Assembly: GCA_937958235.1 (NCBI GenBank)
Contig: CALFGG010000090.1
Coordinates: forward strand, 1-26,738
Source: an uncultured Candidatus Saccharibacteria bacterium
GTDB lineage: Bacteria; Patescibacteriota; Saccharimonadia; Saccharimonadales; Saccharimonadaceae
Length of the DNA stretch: 26,738 bases
Direction: 5' to 3'
Below, one piece after another: positions 6,454 through 14,105 of this stretch (positions are counted from its first letter, which is position 1; every line of letters starts with the position of its first letter). Under the pieces are notes generated by a model. That model saw nothing but the letters and a program-made list of their open reading frames with translations. It had not been told where the DNA came from and did no database searches. The position numbers and the translations under genes are program-made.

Positions 6454-8154
6454 CTAATTATAATATTTATTATATTTATCGCCACGACGTTCATCAATGG
6501 TGCGGTTTAGGACTACACCAGAAATTTTAACTTCGATGGATTCAAGTGCTTTCTTTGAATTCTGGAGGTCTTCAATCGTAGTCATGTTGGCAGCACTTAC
6601 AAGTACTAAACGATCAGTTTTCTTAGCTAAGATTAATGAGTCGGAAAGACCGTCAATTGGCGTACCATCAAGAATCACATAGTCAAACTTCTGCTTCACC
6701 TTCTCAAGTAATTCTTCCATGATTGAAGAATCGAGCAATTCACTTGGGTTTGGTGGCACTACACCACGTGTAATAATTGAAAGATTTTTAACAGTTGTCT
6801 TTTGTAAATATTTACGGTACTCTCCTGACTTACTTTCGGCTAAAAGATTTGATAAACCTTCTTTGTTGGATAAGCCAAAAATCTCATGCTGGCGACCAAG
6901 GCGCATATCACAGTCGATAAGTAGCACTTTTTTCTTGGTCTTCGCAAAGGCCACGGCTAGGTTTGAAGCGATAAAGCTCTTACCTTCGTTTGGTGTGGAA
7001 CTAGAAATCAAAACTGCGTTTGAGCCCTTCTTGTTTAGGGAGAAGTATAAACTAGTACGAATGGTACGAAAGTCTTCACTAACCTTAGACTTTGGATTAT
7101 CTCTCAGTACCAACTCAGAATCCTCATCTAGCATCTCCTCGTTGAATTCTTCGACCTCAGCTTCGTCTTCGTCCACCTCTGCGGCTAACTTCTCTTGTAG
7201 GGCTTTCTCTTCGGCGATAATCTTGCGGCCAACTGCCTTGATTTCCACTACTGGCTTTACTTCTGCCTCAGACTTCTGTGCTGACTGTATTTCTTTGGCA
7301 TCTGTCTCTTCACCATCCTGATAGTCAACACCAAGTTCTTCGTTATTGGTTTTTTCTTGCTTTTCAAGTTTAGCCGCAAGCTTTTCGGCCTTTTTAGTCT
7401 CTTTTTGCTGTTCTTTCTCTAATTTTGCAGCCTGCTTGGCTTCTAATTTTGCGGCCTTCTCGGCGCGCTTCTTGCGTTGTTGTTTCTGTTTTTCGGTCTC
7501 AAGTTTACGAACTTTACCGTAAATAGGAAGTTTGAAGAGTTGTTCAATTTGTTCAGTAGTCTTAATAGTACGGTCAAAGTAGAACATTAAGAAAATGACA
7601 GCAGTTGCCAGCACAATACCGGCCGCTGCATAAATAGCCTCTTGTTTAACAATGTCCACATTATATGGTTTCTGTGGTTCAACTGCACGGTCAAGCACAT
7701 TGACACTTTTATCATTATAAATCTGGCCAATTTCGTCTGTAAAAGTATCGGCAATTTTGTTAGCAAGGGAATAACTGTGGTTTTTATCTAGGTCCACCAC
7801 CGAAATACTAATAATTTCCGTATCCTTCAAAGATGCAACAGTTACTTTCTTCACTAACTGTTCGTAGGTATCACTAATTTGCATCTCGCTCTTCACGCGA
7901 TCGAGCACGCGATGTGACTTTACAACTTCCGTATAAGTATCAATCAAGTTCTTGTTTGCATTAATTTCACTCTGTACGGTGTTCTTGGACTTATCAGAAC
8001 TAAGAATCACTGTTGCCTGTGACTTATATTCTGGTTTTAATATAAATACTGAATAGATTGTTCCAGCTGAAACCACAAAAAGTACCACTACGATAAACAA
8101 AATTAGGTGCTTCTTAAAATAGCTGAGCAAATCCCTTAAATTAATCTCTTCCAT
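6454..8154 (-). CDS. Polysaccharide co-polymerase / bacterial tyrosine kinase (Wzz-BY-kinase fusion)
   Basis: Protein of 566 aa that joins a Wzz chain-length domain to a cytoplasmic BY-kinase. Membrane helices at about 16-38 and 174-193 flank the extracytoplasmic Wzz part. The kinase core starts near 355 with EDFRTIRTSLYFS. Walker A is STPNEGKS at 386-393 (Lys392), Walker A' is VLLIDCDMR at 410-418, and Walker B is YVILDGTP at 492-499. The tail holds three tyrosines (Tyr561, Tyr564, Tyr565), the expected autophosphorylation cluster. Unusual is a ~150-residue Lys/Glu/Ala-rich, probably coiled-coil and then acidic, stretch at about 216-352 between helix 2 and the kinase; other fused BY-kinases have a short linker here. 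The CpsB-type phosphatase follows 8 bases on. No glycosyltransferases are nearby. Confidence 0.93.
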   Translation of the reverse strand: MEEINLRDLLSYFKKHLILFIVVVLFVVSAGTIYSVFILKPEYKSQATVILSSDKSKNTVQSEINANKNLIDTYTEVVKSHRVLDRVKSEMQISDTYEQLVKKVTVASLKDTEIISISVVDLDKNHSYSLANKIADTFTDEIGQIYNDKSVNVLDRAVEPQKPYNVDIVKQEAIYAAAGIVLATAVIFLMFYFDRTIKTTEQIEQLFKLPIYGKVRKLETEKQKQQRKKRAEKAAKLEAKQAAKLEKEQQKETKKAEKLAAKLEKQEKTNNEELGVDYQDGEETDAKEIQSAQKSEAEVKPVVEIKAVGRKIIAEEKALQEKLAAEVDEDEAEVEEFNEEMLDEDSELVLRDNPKSKVSEDFRTIRTSLYFSLNKKGSNAVLISSSTPNEGKSFIASNLAVAFAKTKKKVLLIDCDMRLGRQHEIFGLSNKEGLSNLLAESKSGEYRKYLQKTTVKNLSIITRGVVPPNPSELLDSSIMEELLEKVKQKFDYVILDGTPIDGLSDSLILAKKTDRLVLVSAANMTTIEDLQNSKKALESIEVKISGVVLNRTIDERRGDKYNKYYN

Positions 8155-8163
8155 ATGTGGTAT

Positions 8164-8193
8164 ATTATAACATAAAAATATGCACTTTGTAAA
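8164..8193 (-). promoter_or_regulatory. Promoter of BY-kinase operon, predicting a near-leaderless mRNA
   Basis: On the minus strand, TTTACA (8188-8193), an 18-base spacer and TATAAT (8164-8169), then 9 bases to the ATG at 8154. No Shine-Dalgarno is visible. The start would fall within 0-3 bases of the ATG. Confidence 0.7.
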
Positions 8194-8292
8194 GACCGAC
8201 TACATGAAACAGTATAAAAAGCAAAAACATAAGCCTAATCTGTTGAAGCCAGGTAACCTCCGCTGCTACTCTCATTCCCACCCCTGTAAAAC

Positions 8293-8321
8293 TTGCATTT
8301 TTTGCACACTTCTGCTAAAAT
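8293..8321 (+). promoter_or_regulatory. Strong promoter of an orphan transcription unit
   Basis: TTGCAT (8293-8298), exactly 17 bases, then TAAAAT (8316-8321). Predicted start is about 8327-8329. No long reading frame follows; the unit ends at the terminator at 8562-8595. Confidence 0.7.
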
Positions 8322-8327
8322 CTCAGG

Positions 8328-8594
8328 TATTGCTCTTTTCCACAAGTCATTCTAGAGTATTTTGACTAACGAGGTGGGTGGTCGGTCGTGAGCAATAGAA
8401 TTAAACGGAGTAAGAAATTTACTTATGCGTAGACTTAAACGTGAATCTTCGCGCAAAAAGTCGAAAATTCCTCCTGCCCCTTGGCAAGAGTTCATTATTT
8501 ACTAATCCGAAGGGTCAAACTTCATAAAGACGACGTCTTTATCCGTGAATAGTAAGTAAGGAAAATACCACTTCAATCGAGGTGGTATTTTTTT
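8328..8594 (+). ncRNA. Candidate structured small RNA or attenuator leader, ~265 nt
   Basis: The unit is bounded by a well-formed promoter and a strong intrinsic terminator. The 5' end TATTGCTC (8328-8335) pairs with GAGCAATA (8390-8397), enclosing an AGTCA/TGACT hairpin. Later AAAGAC-GAC-GTCTTT at 8526-8540 forms a tight hairpin, and segments near 8495-8503 and 8549-8557 can pair around it. I could not match it to tmRNA, RNase P, SRP, 6S or a T-box by their conserved motifs. A 26-codon basic frame (8425-8505, ATG to TAA) lies inside, so an alternative is a leader-peptide attenuator for the gene at 8631, although that gene seems to have its own promoter after the terminator. Confidence 0.45.
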
Positions 8595-8595
8595 A
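8562..8595 (+). terminator. Intrinsic terminator of the orphan unit
   Basis: A stem of about 13 pairs (8562-8574 with 8579-8591, one G-T pair) around loop AATC, with a run of seven T at 8588-8594. Confidence 0.85.
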
Positions 8596-8596
8596 G

Positions 8597-8630
8597 TTGA
8601 TACTTAGTCTATGCTATTATATACAACATC
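8597..8630 (+). promoter_or_regulatory. Promoter of the unknown gene at 8631, leaderless type
   Basis: TTGATA (8597-8602), 17 bases, TATACA (8620-8625), then only 5 bases to the ATG. It begins immediately after the upstream terminator's T run. Confidence 0.6.
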
Positions 8631-9251
8631 ATGAACAAGCAATCTATTGAGAGTAGAATTTACGATATTGCTAAATACTTTGCAGACAAGCAGCCAGAAA
8701 ACATTACATTTATAGATGCAGATACATACGATTACGAATTGTTTACTCTGTATGAAAAATGGAATCAGCTAGTTCCTACTGAGGAATTTGCTGATTACTT
8801 CTCATATGTTGATAAGCTTTGGGAACTGTTGGCGAATTGGAAACCAGATGATGTAGAATCAATTCAAACTCAACGTCAAATTGTTGAATTAGCGAAAAAA
8901 CATTTGATGAGGGCTATCAAAAATAATAAATTCATAAAAAAGCAAGAAATATTAAACGGTATTAGCAGGGAATTAGAGGGGTTATCCTCGGAAAATCCTC
9001 GTGACTTTTATTTTGGTATAGATTGTTATGCGGACAATTATGATGAAGATAGTATTGGAGCCCTAATTTATAAATGGGAGCAACTCGGTTTTGGTGATTT
9101 TAAGAAAAAATTTCCAATAACATCAAGATTATATATTCAATTGAAAAATATGAATGATGGCATCGAAAGATCAAGAGAGGAATATGCCGCTCTTATCTCT
9201 CTAGCAAAAGATGCTTTAACCGAAATACAAAACCATAGAGTACTTGATTAG
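8631..9251 (+). CDS. Hypothetical protein with two internal repeats, 206 aa
   Basis: I do not recognise this family. The protein is soluble, acidic and rich in aromatic residues, with no signal peptide or membrane helix. It appears to be an internal duplication: residues about 33-96 and 137-199 align without large gaps, sharing a YD start, a Y..KW.QL motif (YEKWNQL and IYKWEQL), spaced F residues, a LW/LY..L element and a closing helix (ELAKKHLMRAI and SLAKDALTEI). This suggests two copies of a ~65-residue helical domain joined by a charged linker. It lies alone between the orphan transcription unit and aspS, 68 bases before aspS, with a leaderless-type promoter. It ends in TAG. Function unknown. 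Confidence 0.8.
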   Translation: MNKQSIESRIYDIAKYFADKQPENITFIDADTYDYELFTLYEKWNQLVPTEEFADYFSYVDKLWELLANWKPDDVESIQTQRQIVELAKKHLMRAIKNNKFIKKQEILNGISRELEGLSSENPRDFYFGIDCYADNYDEDSIGALIYKWEQLGFGDFKKKFPITSRLYIQLKNMNDGIERSREEYAALISLAKDALTEIQNHRVLD

Positions 9252-9304
9252 ACTTAATAATCTACTAAGTCGAGTCTTCTATTCTCCTCTATTCCCCCAA
9301 GATA

Positions 9305-9319
9305 TGGTATTATGTTTTT
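9305..9319 (+). promoter_or_regulatory. Extended -10 promoter of aspS, leaderless type
   Basis: TGG followed by TATTAT (9308-9313), an extended -10 pattern, then six bases to the ATG. No good -35 and no Shine-Dalgarno. Confidence 0.5.
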
Positions 9320-11083
9320 ATGAGAATATTGACTGGAGAATTGAAGACTAAAATAAACGAAACCGTTACCGTTGCTGGTTGGGTGAATTCCCGCCGAGAT
9401 CATGGTGGCTTAATTTTTATTGACCTGCGTGATCATCAGGGAATTATTCAGCTCGTCATCACCCCAGAGAATCAGCAAGCTTTTGCTCTCGCCGAGACTT
9501 TACGTGATGAGTTTGTTATTTCTGCCACTGGTCTAATTCGTGAGCGTGCTGCTGATCTTAAAAACCCTAATATTGAAACTGGTGACATTGAACTTGCCGT
9601 CGAAAGCATGGAGCTTCTTAATCGCTCCGATACTCCTCCAGTCAATACCCACGATGATGGTCCAGAATCCGGTGAAGAGCTTCGCCTCAAGTATCGTTAT
9701 CTTGACCTCCGTCGTCCAAGTATGCAAAACACTCTAAAACGACGCGCTAAGTTTTATTCATATCTTAGAAACTACATGGATCAACACGACTTTATTGAAG
9801 TTACTACTCCAATTCTCGCCAACTCCAGTCCTGAAGGCGCTCGCGACTTTCTCGTTCCTTCTCGTTTGAGGCCAGGACTCTTTTACGCTCTTCCTCAGGC
9901 TCCTCAGCAATTTAAGCAACTTCTCATGGTTGGAGGTATCTCGCGCTATTACCAGATGGCTCCATGTTTCCGTGATGAAGATCCACGTGCCGACCGTCTT
10001 TATGGTGATTTTTATCAACTTGACTGCGAGATGTCTTTTGTCGATAGTGGCGAAACCGTCAGGCAAACTGTTGAGCCTCTCATCAAATCTCTTGTTACTG
10101 ATTTTGCTGGTAAAAAACTTCTTTCAGAAGATATTCCACGCATACCATATCAAGAAGCTATGGAAAAATATGGCGTCGACAAACCAGATCTTCGCTACGG
10201 TATGGAAATGATCGAACTCACCGAAATTCTGAAAAACACCAGCTTTAAGGTTTTTCAGAGTCCATGCGTCAAAGCTATTCGTGTCGAAAACGGTGCTTCA
10301 CTCACTCGTTCTCAGATTGATTTGTTTACAGAGAAAGCTCGTAAACTTGGTGCTTCCGGTCTTGCCTATATCATGTATGAAAATGGTACTGAAAAAAGTC
10401 CAATCGCTAAGTTCTTGCAACCTGAAGAACTGACTAAAATTAAAGAAGTCACTGGTGCTAAAGATGGTGACGCCGTCTTCTTCTGTTCAGATGACCGTGC
10501 TAAGGTCAATAAAATTCTCGGCCAACTCCGTATCGCCTTTGCTGATCATTTTAATCTCAAAGATGACTCCATCGTTGCTCTCTGTTGGATTGTTGATTTT
10601 CCATTCTATGAATGGAACGACGGCGAGCATAAGCTCGACTTTGGCCACAACCCATTCTCCATGCCAAAGGGTGGACTTAAAGCCCTTGAATCTGCTGCTA
10701 CCGATGAAGAAAAGCTCGCTATTGTTGCTGATCAGTACGATATGGTGATGAACGGTTATGAAATCTGTTCTGGCGCCGTTAGAAATCATAATCCAGAAGT
10801 CATGTATAAAGTCTTCAGCATCCTCGGGTATGACCACACATATGTTGAAAAACGCTTTGGTGGTATGCTAAACGCCTTCAAGTTTGGTGCCCCTCCTCAC
10901 GCTGGTTGTGCCTTTGGTATTGAACGTATCTTTATGGTTCTAAATGATAATAAAAACATCCGTGATATTGTCGCCTTCCCAAAGAATGGTTCTGGTATTG
11001 ACCTCATGATGAGCTCTCCATCCTTTGTCGATGAATATCAGCTCAAAGATACTCATATTCAAATTATTGAAGATGAAGAGTAA
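9320..11083 (+). CDS. aspS: Aspartyl-tRNA synthetase
   Basis: Class II synthetase of 587 aa, the usual length of the bacterial type, which charges tRNA-Asp (and perhaps tRNA-Asn) with aspartate in the cytoplasm. An OB-fold anticodon domain occupies about 1-105 (VAGWVNSRRDHGGLIFIDLRD), followed by the catalytic core with YRYLDLRR at 126-132, PEGARDFLVPSR (171-182), QAPQQFKQLLM (193-203) and motif 2 FRDEDPRADR (217-226). A GAD-type insertion lies near 290-410. Motif 3 near 540 reads GIERI where GLDRL is usual, a conservative Asp-to-Glu change. Many reduced genomes lack AsnRS and use a non-discriminating AspRS with GatCAB; the sequence here cannot settle that by eye. A bidirectional terminator separates it from convergent uppP. 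Confidence 0.98.
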   Translation: MRILTGELKTKINETVTVAGWVNSRRDHGGLIFIDLRDHQGIIQLVITPENQQAFALAETLRDEFVISATGLIRERAADLKNPNIETGDIELAVESMELLNRSDTPPVNTHDDGPESGEELRLKYRYLDLRRPSMQNTLKRRAKFYSYLRNYMDQHDFIEVTTPILANSSPEGARDFLVPSRLRPGLFYALPQAPQQFKQLLMVGGISRYYQMAPCFRDEDPRADRLYGDFYQLDCEMSFVDSGETVRQTVEPLIKSLVTDFAGKKLLSEDIPRIPYQEAMEKYGVDKPDLRYGMEMIELTEILKNTSFKVFQSPCVKAIRVENGASLTRSQIDLFTEKARKLGASGLAYIMYENGTEKSPIAKFLQPEELTKIKEVTGAKDGDAVFFCSDDRAKVNKILGQLRIAFADHFNLKDDSIVALCWIVDFPFYEWNDGEHKLDFGHNPFSMPKGGLKALESAATDEEKLAIVADQYDMVMNGYEICSGAVRNHNPEVMYKVFSILGYDHTYVEKRFGGMLNAFKFGAPPHAGCAFGIERIFMVLNDNKNIRDIVAFPKNGSGIDLMMSSPSFVDEYQLKDTHIQIIEDEE

Positions 11084-11117
11084 GAACCAATAAGCCTTGA
11101 GTGATTGTCCACATCAA

Positions 11118-11146
11118 AAAAAATCTACACCAAGTGTAGATTTTTT
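11118..11146. terminator. Bidirectional intrinsic terminator between aspS and uppP
   Basis: 13-base arms (11118-11130 and 11134-11146) around loop CAA, with A and T runs at either side, so it can serve both convergent genes. Confidence 0.85.
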
Positions 11147-11159
11147 GTACGATTCTTTA

Positions 11160-11966
11160 TTAGAAGAAGAGAACTATACTAAGTAAAATACAAGCCAAGA
11201 TAACACGGTAGTAACCAAAAGTTGGGATCGAACTCTCTTTTTTGAAGAACTTCATCACGATCTTTAAGGCAATCAAGCCTGAGACAAAAGCAATGAAATT
11301 TGAAAGCAGTAGCATCTGCCAGTTTGCTCCAATATAAGCACGGCTCGAGCTAGAAATTAGTGACTTTCCGCAGACTGCCAGCATAATTGGCAGGGAAGCT
11401 AGAAAAGAGTATTTAGCTGCCGCTGCTGATTTCATACCCATCACGCGGCCGGCAATAATTGTTGAACCTGAACGCGAAACGCCTGGAATTAAAGCAAACA
11501 CTTGCGCGAGACCAATGATCAAAGCTCTATGGTGGGGTAATTTATTTTCATCAGTTTCTGAAAGGTGTGGTAGGCTATTTACGAAAATCATCACCAGACC
11601 CACCGTACCCATTGCGATCGCAATCGTGGTGAGGCTTGAGAAGAAACTCTGTGATTCAATAAACTTGGATAATAGAAGACCGATAATTCCGGCTGGAATG
11701 GAGGTGATTAAAAGGTTGAGCGCCATATGTAGGTCGCGTTTTATAAAAACCTGTTTAAAGATTTTTAGAATCTCTTTGCGATAATAAATTAAAAGTGCAA
11801 GTAGTGTGCCAAAGTTGATCAATTCTAGAAAGAAATGAAAATCCTCCGCCCTGCTTCCGGCGCCCAATAATTTTTGTACAATTTCTAGGTGTCCAGATGA
11901 AGAGACTGGAATAAATTCGGTCAGCCCCTGCGTCAATCCTAGTACCAGTGATTCGATTACATTCAT
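11160..11966 (-). CDS. uppP: Undecaprenyl-diphosphatase (BacA/UppP)
   Basis: Integral membrane protein of 268 aa with about eight hydrophobic segments. It removes a phosphate from undecaprenyl diphosphate so the lipid carrier for wall and surface polymer synthesis can be reused. Family motif 1 GLTQGLTEFIPVSSSGHL sits at about 10-27 and holds the catalytic Glu and the Ser-rich loop. Motif 2 GVSRSGSTI is near residue 160. Length is normal. It fits the envelope polymer genes elsewhere in the window. Its promoter is back to back with that of rpsT. Confidence 0.97.
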   Translation of the reverse strand: MNVIESLVLGLTQGLTEFIPVSSSGHLEIVQKLLGAGSRAEDFHFFLELINFGTLLALLIYYRKEILKIFKQVFIKRDLHMALNLLITSIPAGIIGLLLSKFIESQSFFSSLTTIAIAMGTVGLVMIFVNSLPHLSETDENKLPHHRALIIGLAQVFALIPGVSRSGSTIIAGRVMGMKSAAAAKYSFLASLPIMLAVCGKSLISSSSRAYIGANWQMLLLSNFIAFVSGLIALKIVMKFFKKESSIPTFGYYRVILACILLSIVLFF

Positions 11967-11972
11967 ACTAGC

Positions 11973-12002
11973 ATTATAGCTAATAATCTGTTTTCTTTAC
12001 AA
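11973..12002 (-). promoter_or_regulatory. Promoter of uppP, leaderless type, overlapping the rpsT promoter
   Basis: On the minus strand TATAAT (11973-11978) lies 6 bases before the uppP ATG. A weak -35 TTGTAA (11997-12002) with an 18-base spacer overlaps the TTTACA used as -35 by divergent rpsT. Confidence 0.6.
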
Positions 12003-12023
12003 TCTTGAAATATCATGTATAAT
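11996..12023 (+). promoter_or_regulatory. Promoter of rpsT
   Basis: TTTACA (11996-12001), 16 bases, TATAAT (12018-12023). Unlike many genes here, rpsT has a ~35-base leader with AGGGA at 12052-12056, nine bases before the ATG. Confidence 0.65.
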
Positions 12024-12065
12024 ATGTCAAAAGAATATTATTAAAAATCACAGGGAATTAAATTA

Positions 12066-12398
12066 ATGCCGATTATCAAATCTGCAAAAAAGGCAGCACG
12101 CCAAGCAGTCAAACGCACTGCGCAGAATCAACAAATTAAAAAGTTTATTAAAGCCGCTCTTAAGGCTTTCAAGGCTGATCCTACTCCTGAAAATCTTTCA
12201 AAAGCTCAGTCTGAGTATGATAAGGCCGCCAAGAAGGGTCTTTTGAAGAAAAATACCGCTTCTCGTCGTAAAGCAAACTTAGTTAAGATTGCAAAAGCTG
12301 CAAAAACTGAAGCTACCGAAGCTCCAAAAAAGACTGTGAAGAAAGCTGCTGCCAAAAAACCTGCAGCCAAAAAGACCGTCAAAAAATCTGCAAAATAA
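12066..12398 (+). CDS. rpsT: Small ribosomal subunit protein bS20
   Basis: bS20 of 110 aa, a helical protein that binds 16S rRNA in the body of the small subunit. The typical start MPIIKSAKKAARQAVKRTAQN and core helices are present, with KKGLLKKNTASRRKANLVK near residues 58-76. The usual length is about 85-90 aa; here a Lys/Ala-rich tail of about 25 residues with repeated KKA and KKP units extends the C-terminus, probably disordered and RNA-binding. It is a single-gene unit with its own promoter, leader and terminator. Confidence 0.95.
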   Translation: MPIIKSAKKAARQAVKRTAQNQQIKKFIKAALKAFKADPTPENLSKAQSEYDKAAKKGLLKKNTASRRKANLVKIAKAAKTEATEAPKKTVKKAAAKKPAAKKTVKKSAK

Positions 12399-12401
12399 TT
12401 C

Positions 12402-12433
12402 AAAAAATAGGATCCGAGCGATCCTATTTTTTT
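12402..12433. terminator. Bidirectional intrinsic terminator between rpsT and holA
   Basis: Stem AAAAATAGGATC / GATCCTATTTTT around loop CGAGC, T run on both strands; serves rpsT and convergent holA. Confidence 0.85.
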
Positions 12434-12456
12434 ATCCTCTATACTTTGTGTTTATT

Positions 12457-13092
12457 TTATAGACTTGATAATTCAATCAAAAAACTTTCTAAAACAACCC
12501 AAGGATCTTTAGAGAAGTTAGTCTGTTTTAATAACATATCAATTTCGGCCAGCCTTTTTAGAATCCTACGTTCTTTTTCCGCATTCTTTTTAGAGGCAAA
12601 AAGGTCAACCGCCTTTTTCGTCCAAGCGCCAATTGTTGCATAAGGATTATTATCTTCCTCCGCCTCGCGCATTAATTTTACCGCTCTCTTTCCGTCGGTC
12701 AATGCAATGTCAAAGACTCGAAAAACCAAAAAAGTATCCACTTGTTCTGGTAGTTTAAAGCTCTCTATCTTGATCTTCTGGGGCTCGGCCTTAGCCATCT
12801 CCGCCAGCTCCTTATAAGTCGCACTGCGTTTATCGAGTTTTTGCTCTAGAATCGCTACTTGGTGTTCAGTTTGTAGAAACTTCGGAAGTTCTAAAAATAG
12901 CTCTTTTTTCAAACTCAAATCTTTAATCAAGATATGGCGACTCTCCATAAAAAGAGTCGTGCCTTGAAAAATTGAAACTAGCTCCTGTTTTTCTAGGTTG
13001 TCAGCATCAATTACCTCAATATCTGTTCCTAAAAAATCACGTGCTGCTTGTTCTGCTTTTTTGCGATCATCGCCATCAATTAAATAAATCAT
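12457..13092 (-). CDS. holA: Short DNA polymerase III delta subunit-like protein
   Basis: Protein of 211 aa resembling a shortened HolA, the clamp-loader subunit that opens the beta clamp. N-terminal features fit: MIYLIDGDDRKKAEQAARDFLG, then FQGTTLFMESRHILIKDLSL (the region that contacts the clamp) and a C-terminal helical part near 125-211 with FDIALTDGKRAVKLMREAEEDN and a helical end KQTNFSKDPWVVLESFLIEL. Ordinary HolA is about 330-345 aa, so roughly a third of the AAA+-like middle is missing, while both ends remain. It starts directly at the fpg stop (TAAATG), so the two are co-translated. The identification rests on pattern and is less certain than its neighbours. Confidence 0.75.
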   Translation of the reverse strand: MIYLIDGDDRKKAEQAARDFLGTDIEVIDADNLEKQELVSIFQGTTLFMESRHILIKDLSLKKELFLELPKFLQTEHQVAILEQKLDKRSATYKELAEMAKAEPQKIKIESFKLPEQVDTFLVFRVFDIALTDGKRAVKLMREAEEDNNPYATIGAWTKKAVDLFASKKNAEKERRILKRLAEIDMLLKQTNFSKDPWVVLESFLIELSSL

Positions 13093-14031
13093 TTAAAACT
13101 TTTTCTGGCAGTTTGGGCAAATATGTGTACCACGACCCGCCACTTTTAATTTAATAATTTCTGTTCCGCAACGATTGCAAGGCTCACCTTCTCGACGAAA
13201 CACTTGCGCAAATTTTTCCAAATAATTACCCTTTGTTCCGTCCGCTTTGACATAGGTTGCCATTGTGCTTCCTCCAGAATCGATCGAGCGTTGCATTACC
13301 ACACCAGCCGCTTCTAGTAGCTCGGCAATTTCTGTATCGCTGAGACTTGAGGTGAGTCTTTCAGGGTGTATCTTCGTCATATATAACGCCTCATCAGCAT
13401 AGATATTCCCAAGTCCTGCCACCACACTTTGGTCTAAAATCGTCGGTTTAATCTCGGCATTCTTATGTCGCATTAGATTCTTCTTGAATTCCTCCACACT
13501 CATCACCCATGGTTCTTTGGCGAGTTTCTTAATAAAACTATCATTAAAAACTTCTTCAGTCTCCAGAATCTTACAAAAACCAAACTTCCTTTGATCATTA
13601 AAATATAATGTTCCTGCAAGATTATCTTGCTCGCCAATCTCGAAATAGGCCCTAGTTTGTTTATTGGGTAATTCACTATAAAAACTTTCGCTCGGATGTC
13701 CTCCTGCAAAACTCTTTTCGGTATAAAGTGAGGTCTTGAAGTCGCCTGCTTTAATCATCTCAAGATAATCTTTTCCCGATTCCTCTCCGCTAGCTCGAAA
13801 AATCAGTTGTCCAGTCATGCGTAGATGTATCATCATCGACACTCCATTTTTAAAATCGATTACTAGTGCCTTCCCAAAACGCCGTATATTTATTATTTTT
13901 TGTGCAAGAATCAGTTCTTTTGGTCCAATAAAAGATTTGTCGCATAGAATCTTAACACTAGTAACTTTTTTATTCAAAATAAAATTATTCAGCCCCCGTC
14001 TGATTGTTTCAACTTCTGGTAATTCTGGCAT
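13093..14031 (-). CDS. mutM: Formamidopyrimidine-DNA glycosylase (MutM/Fpg)
   Basis: Base-excision repair enzyme of 312 aa that removes 8-oxoguanine and formamidopyrimidines and nicks the abasic site. The catalytic Pro2-Glu3 (MPELPEVETIRRGL), Lys54 (RRFGK), the H2TH region (DQSVVAGLGNIYADEALY) and the C-terminal zinc finger with four Cys (CNRCG and CPNCQ) are all present. The usual length is about 270 aa; the extra is an insertion of about 35-40 residues at 79-117, between MTGQL and the TRAYFEI strand. A TAGAAT lies 6 bases before the ATG, predicting a leaderless mRNA shared with holA downstream. Confidence 0.97.
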   Translation of the reverse strand: MPELPEVETIRRGLNNFILNKKVTSVKILCDKSFIGPKELILAQKIINIRRFGKALVIDFKNGVSMMIHLRMTGQLIFRASGEESGKDYLEMIKAGDFKTSLYTEKSFAGGHPSESFYSELPNKQTRAYFEIGEQDNLAGTLYFNDQRKFGFCKILETEEVFNDSFIKKLAKEPWVMSVEEFKKNLMRHKNAEIKPTILDQSVVAGLGNIYADEALYMTKIHPERLTSSLSDTEIAELLEAAGVVMQRSIDSGGSTMATYVKADGTKGNYLEKFAQVFRREGEPCNRCGTEIIKLKVAGRGTHICPNCQKKF

Positions 14032-14043
14032 ACCTCTATTCTA
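14032..14043 (-). promoter_or_regulatory. -10 box of fpg-holA, leaderless type
   Basis: TAGAAT (plus-strand 14038-14043) then AGAGGT and the ATG. AGAGGT looks like a Shine-Dalgarno but abuts the ATG, too close to work as one. No clear -35. Confidence 0.45.
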
Positions 14044-14105
14044 TCTTAATTTAAGGAAAGTCTCTATAAAAAAGGCAATATAAAATCACTTGTAAATTTT
14101 TATGC

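Noticed and set aside
6719..7321. 200-codon Ser/Phe-rich frame opposite the BY-kinase.
   Set aside because: It mirrors the Lys/Glu/Ala-rich insert of the kinase on the other strand; no start signals and no domain.
8180..8365. A 61-codon frame with Cys and His clusters (HPCKTCIFC).
   Set aside because: It spans the promoter of the orphan unit and has no Shine-Dalgarno or -10 near its ATG, and its composition changes abruptly; likely a chance frame.
9241..9319. T-box or other riboswitch controlling aspS.
   Set aside because: No T-box sequence or specifier stem is seen, and the predicted transcript starts at the ATG.
11118..11146. TCTACAC-CAA-GTGTAGAT resembles the Cas12a repeat hairpin.
   Set aside because: It is a symmetric intrinsic terminator between two convergent genes; the loop and flanks do not match the repeat, and short stems of this kind recur by chance.
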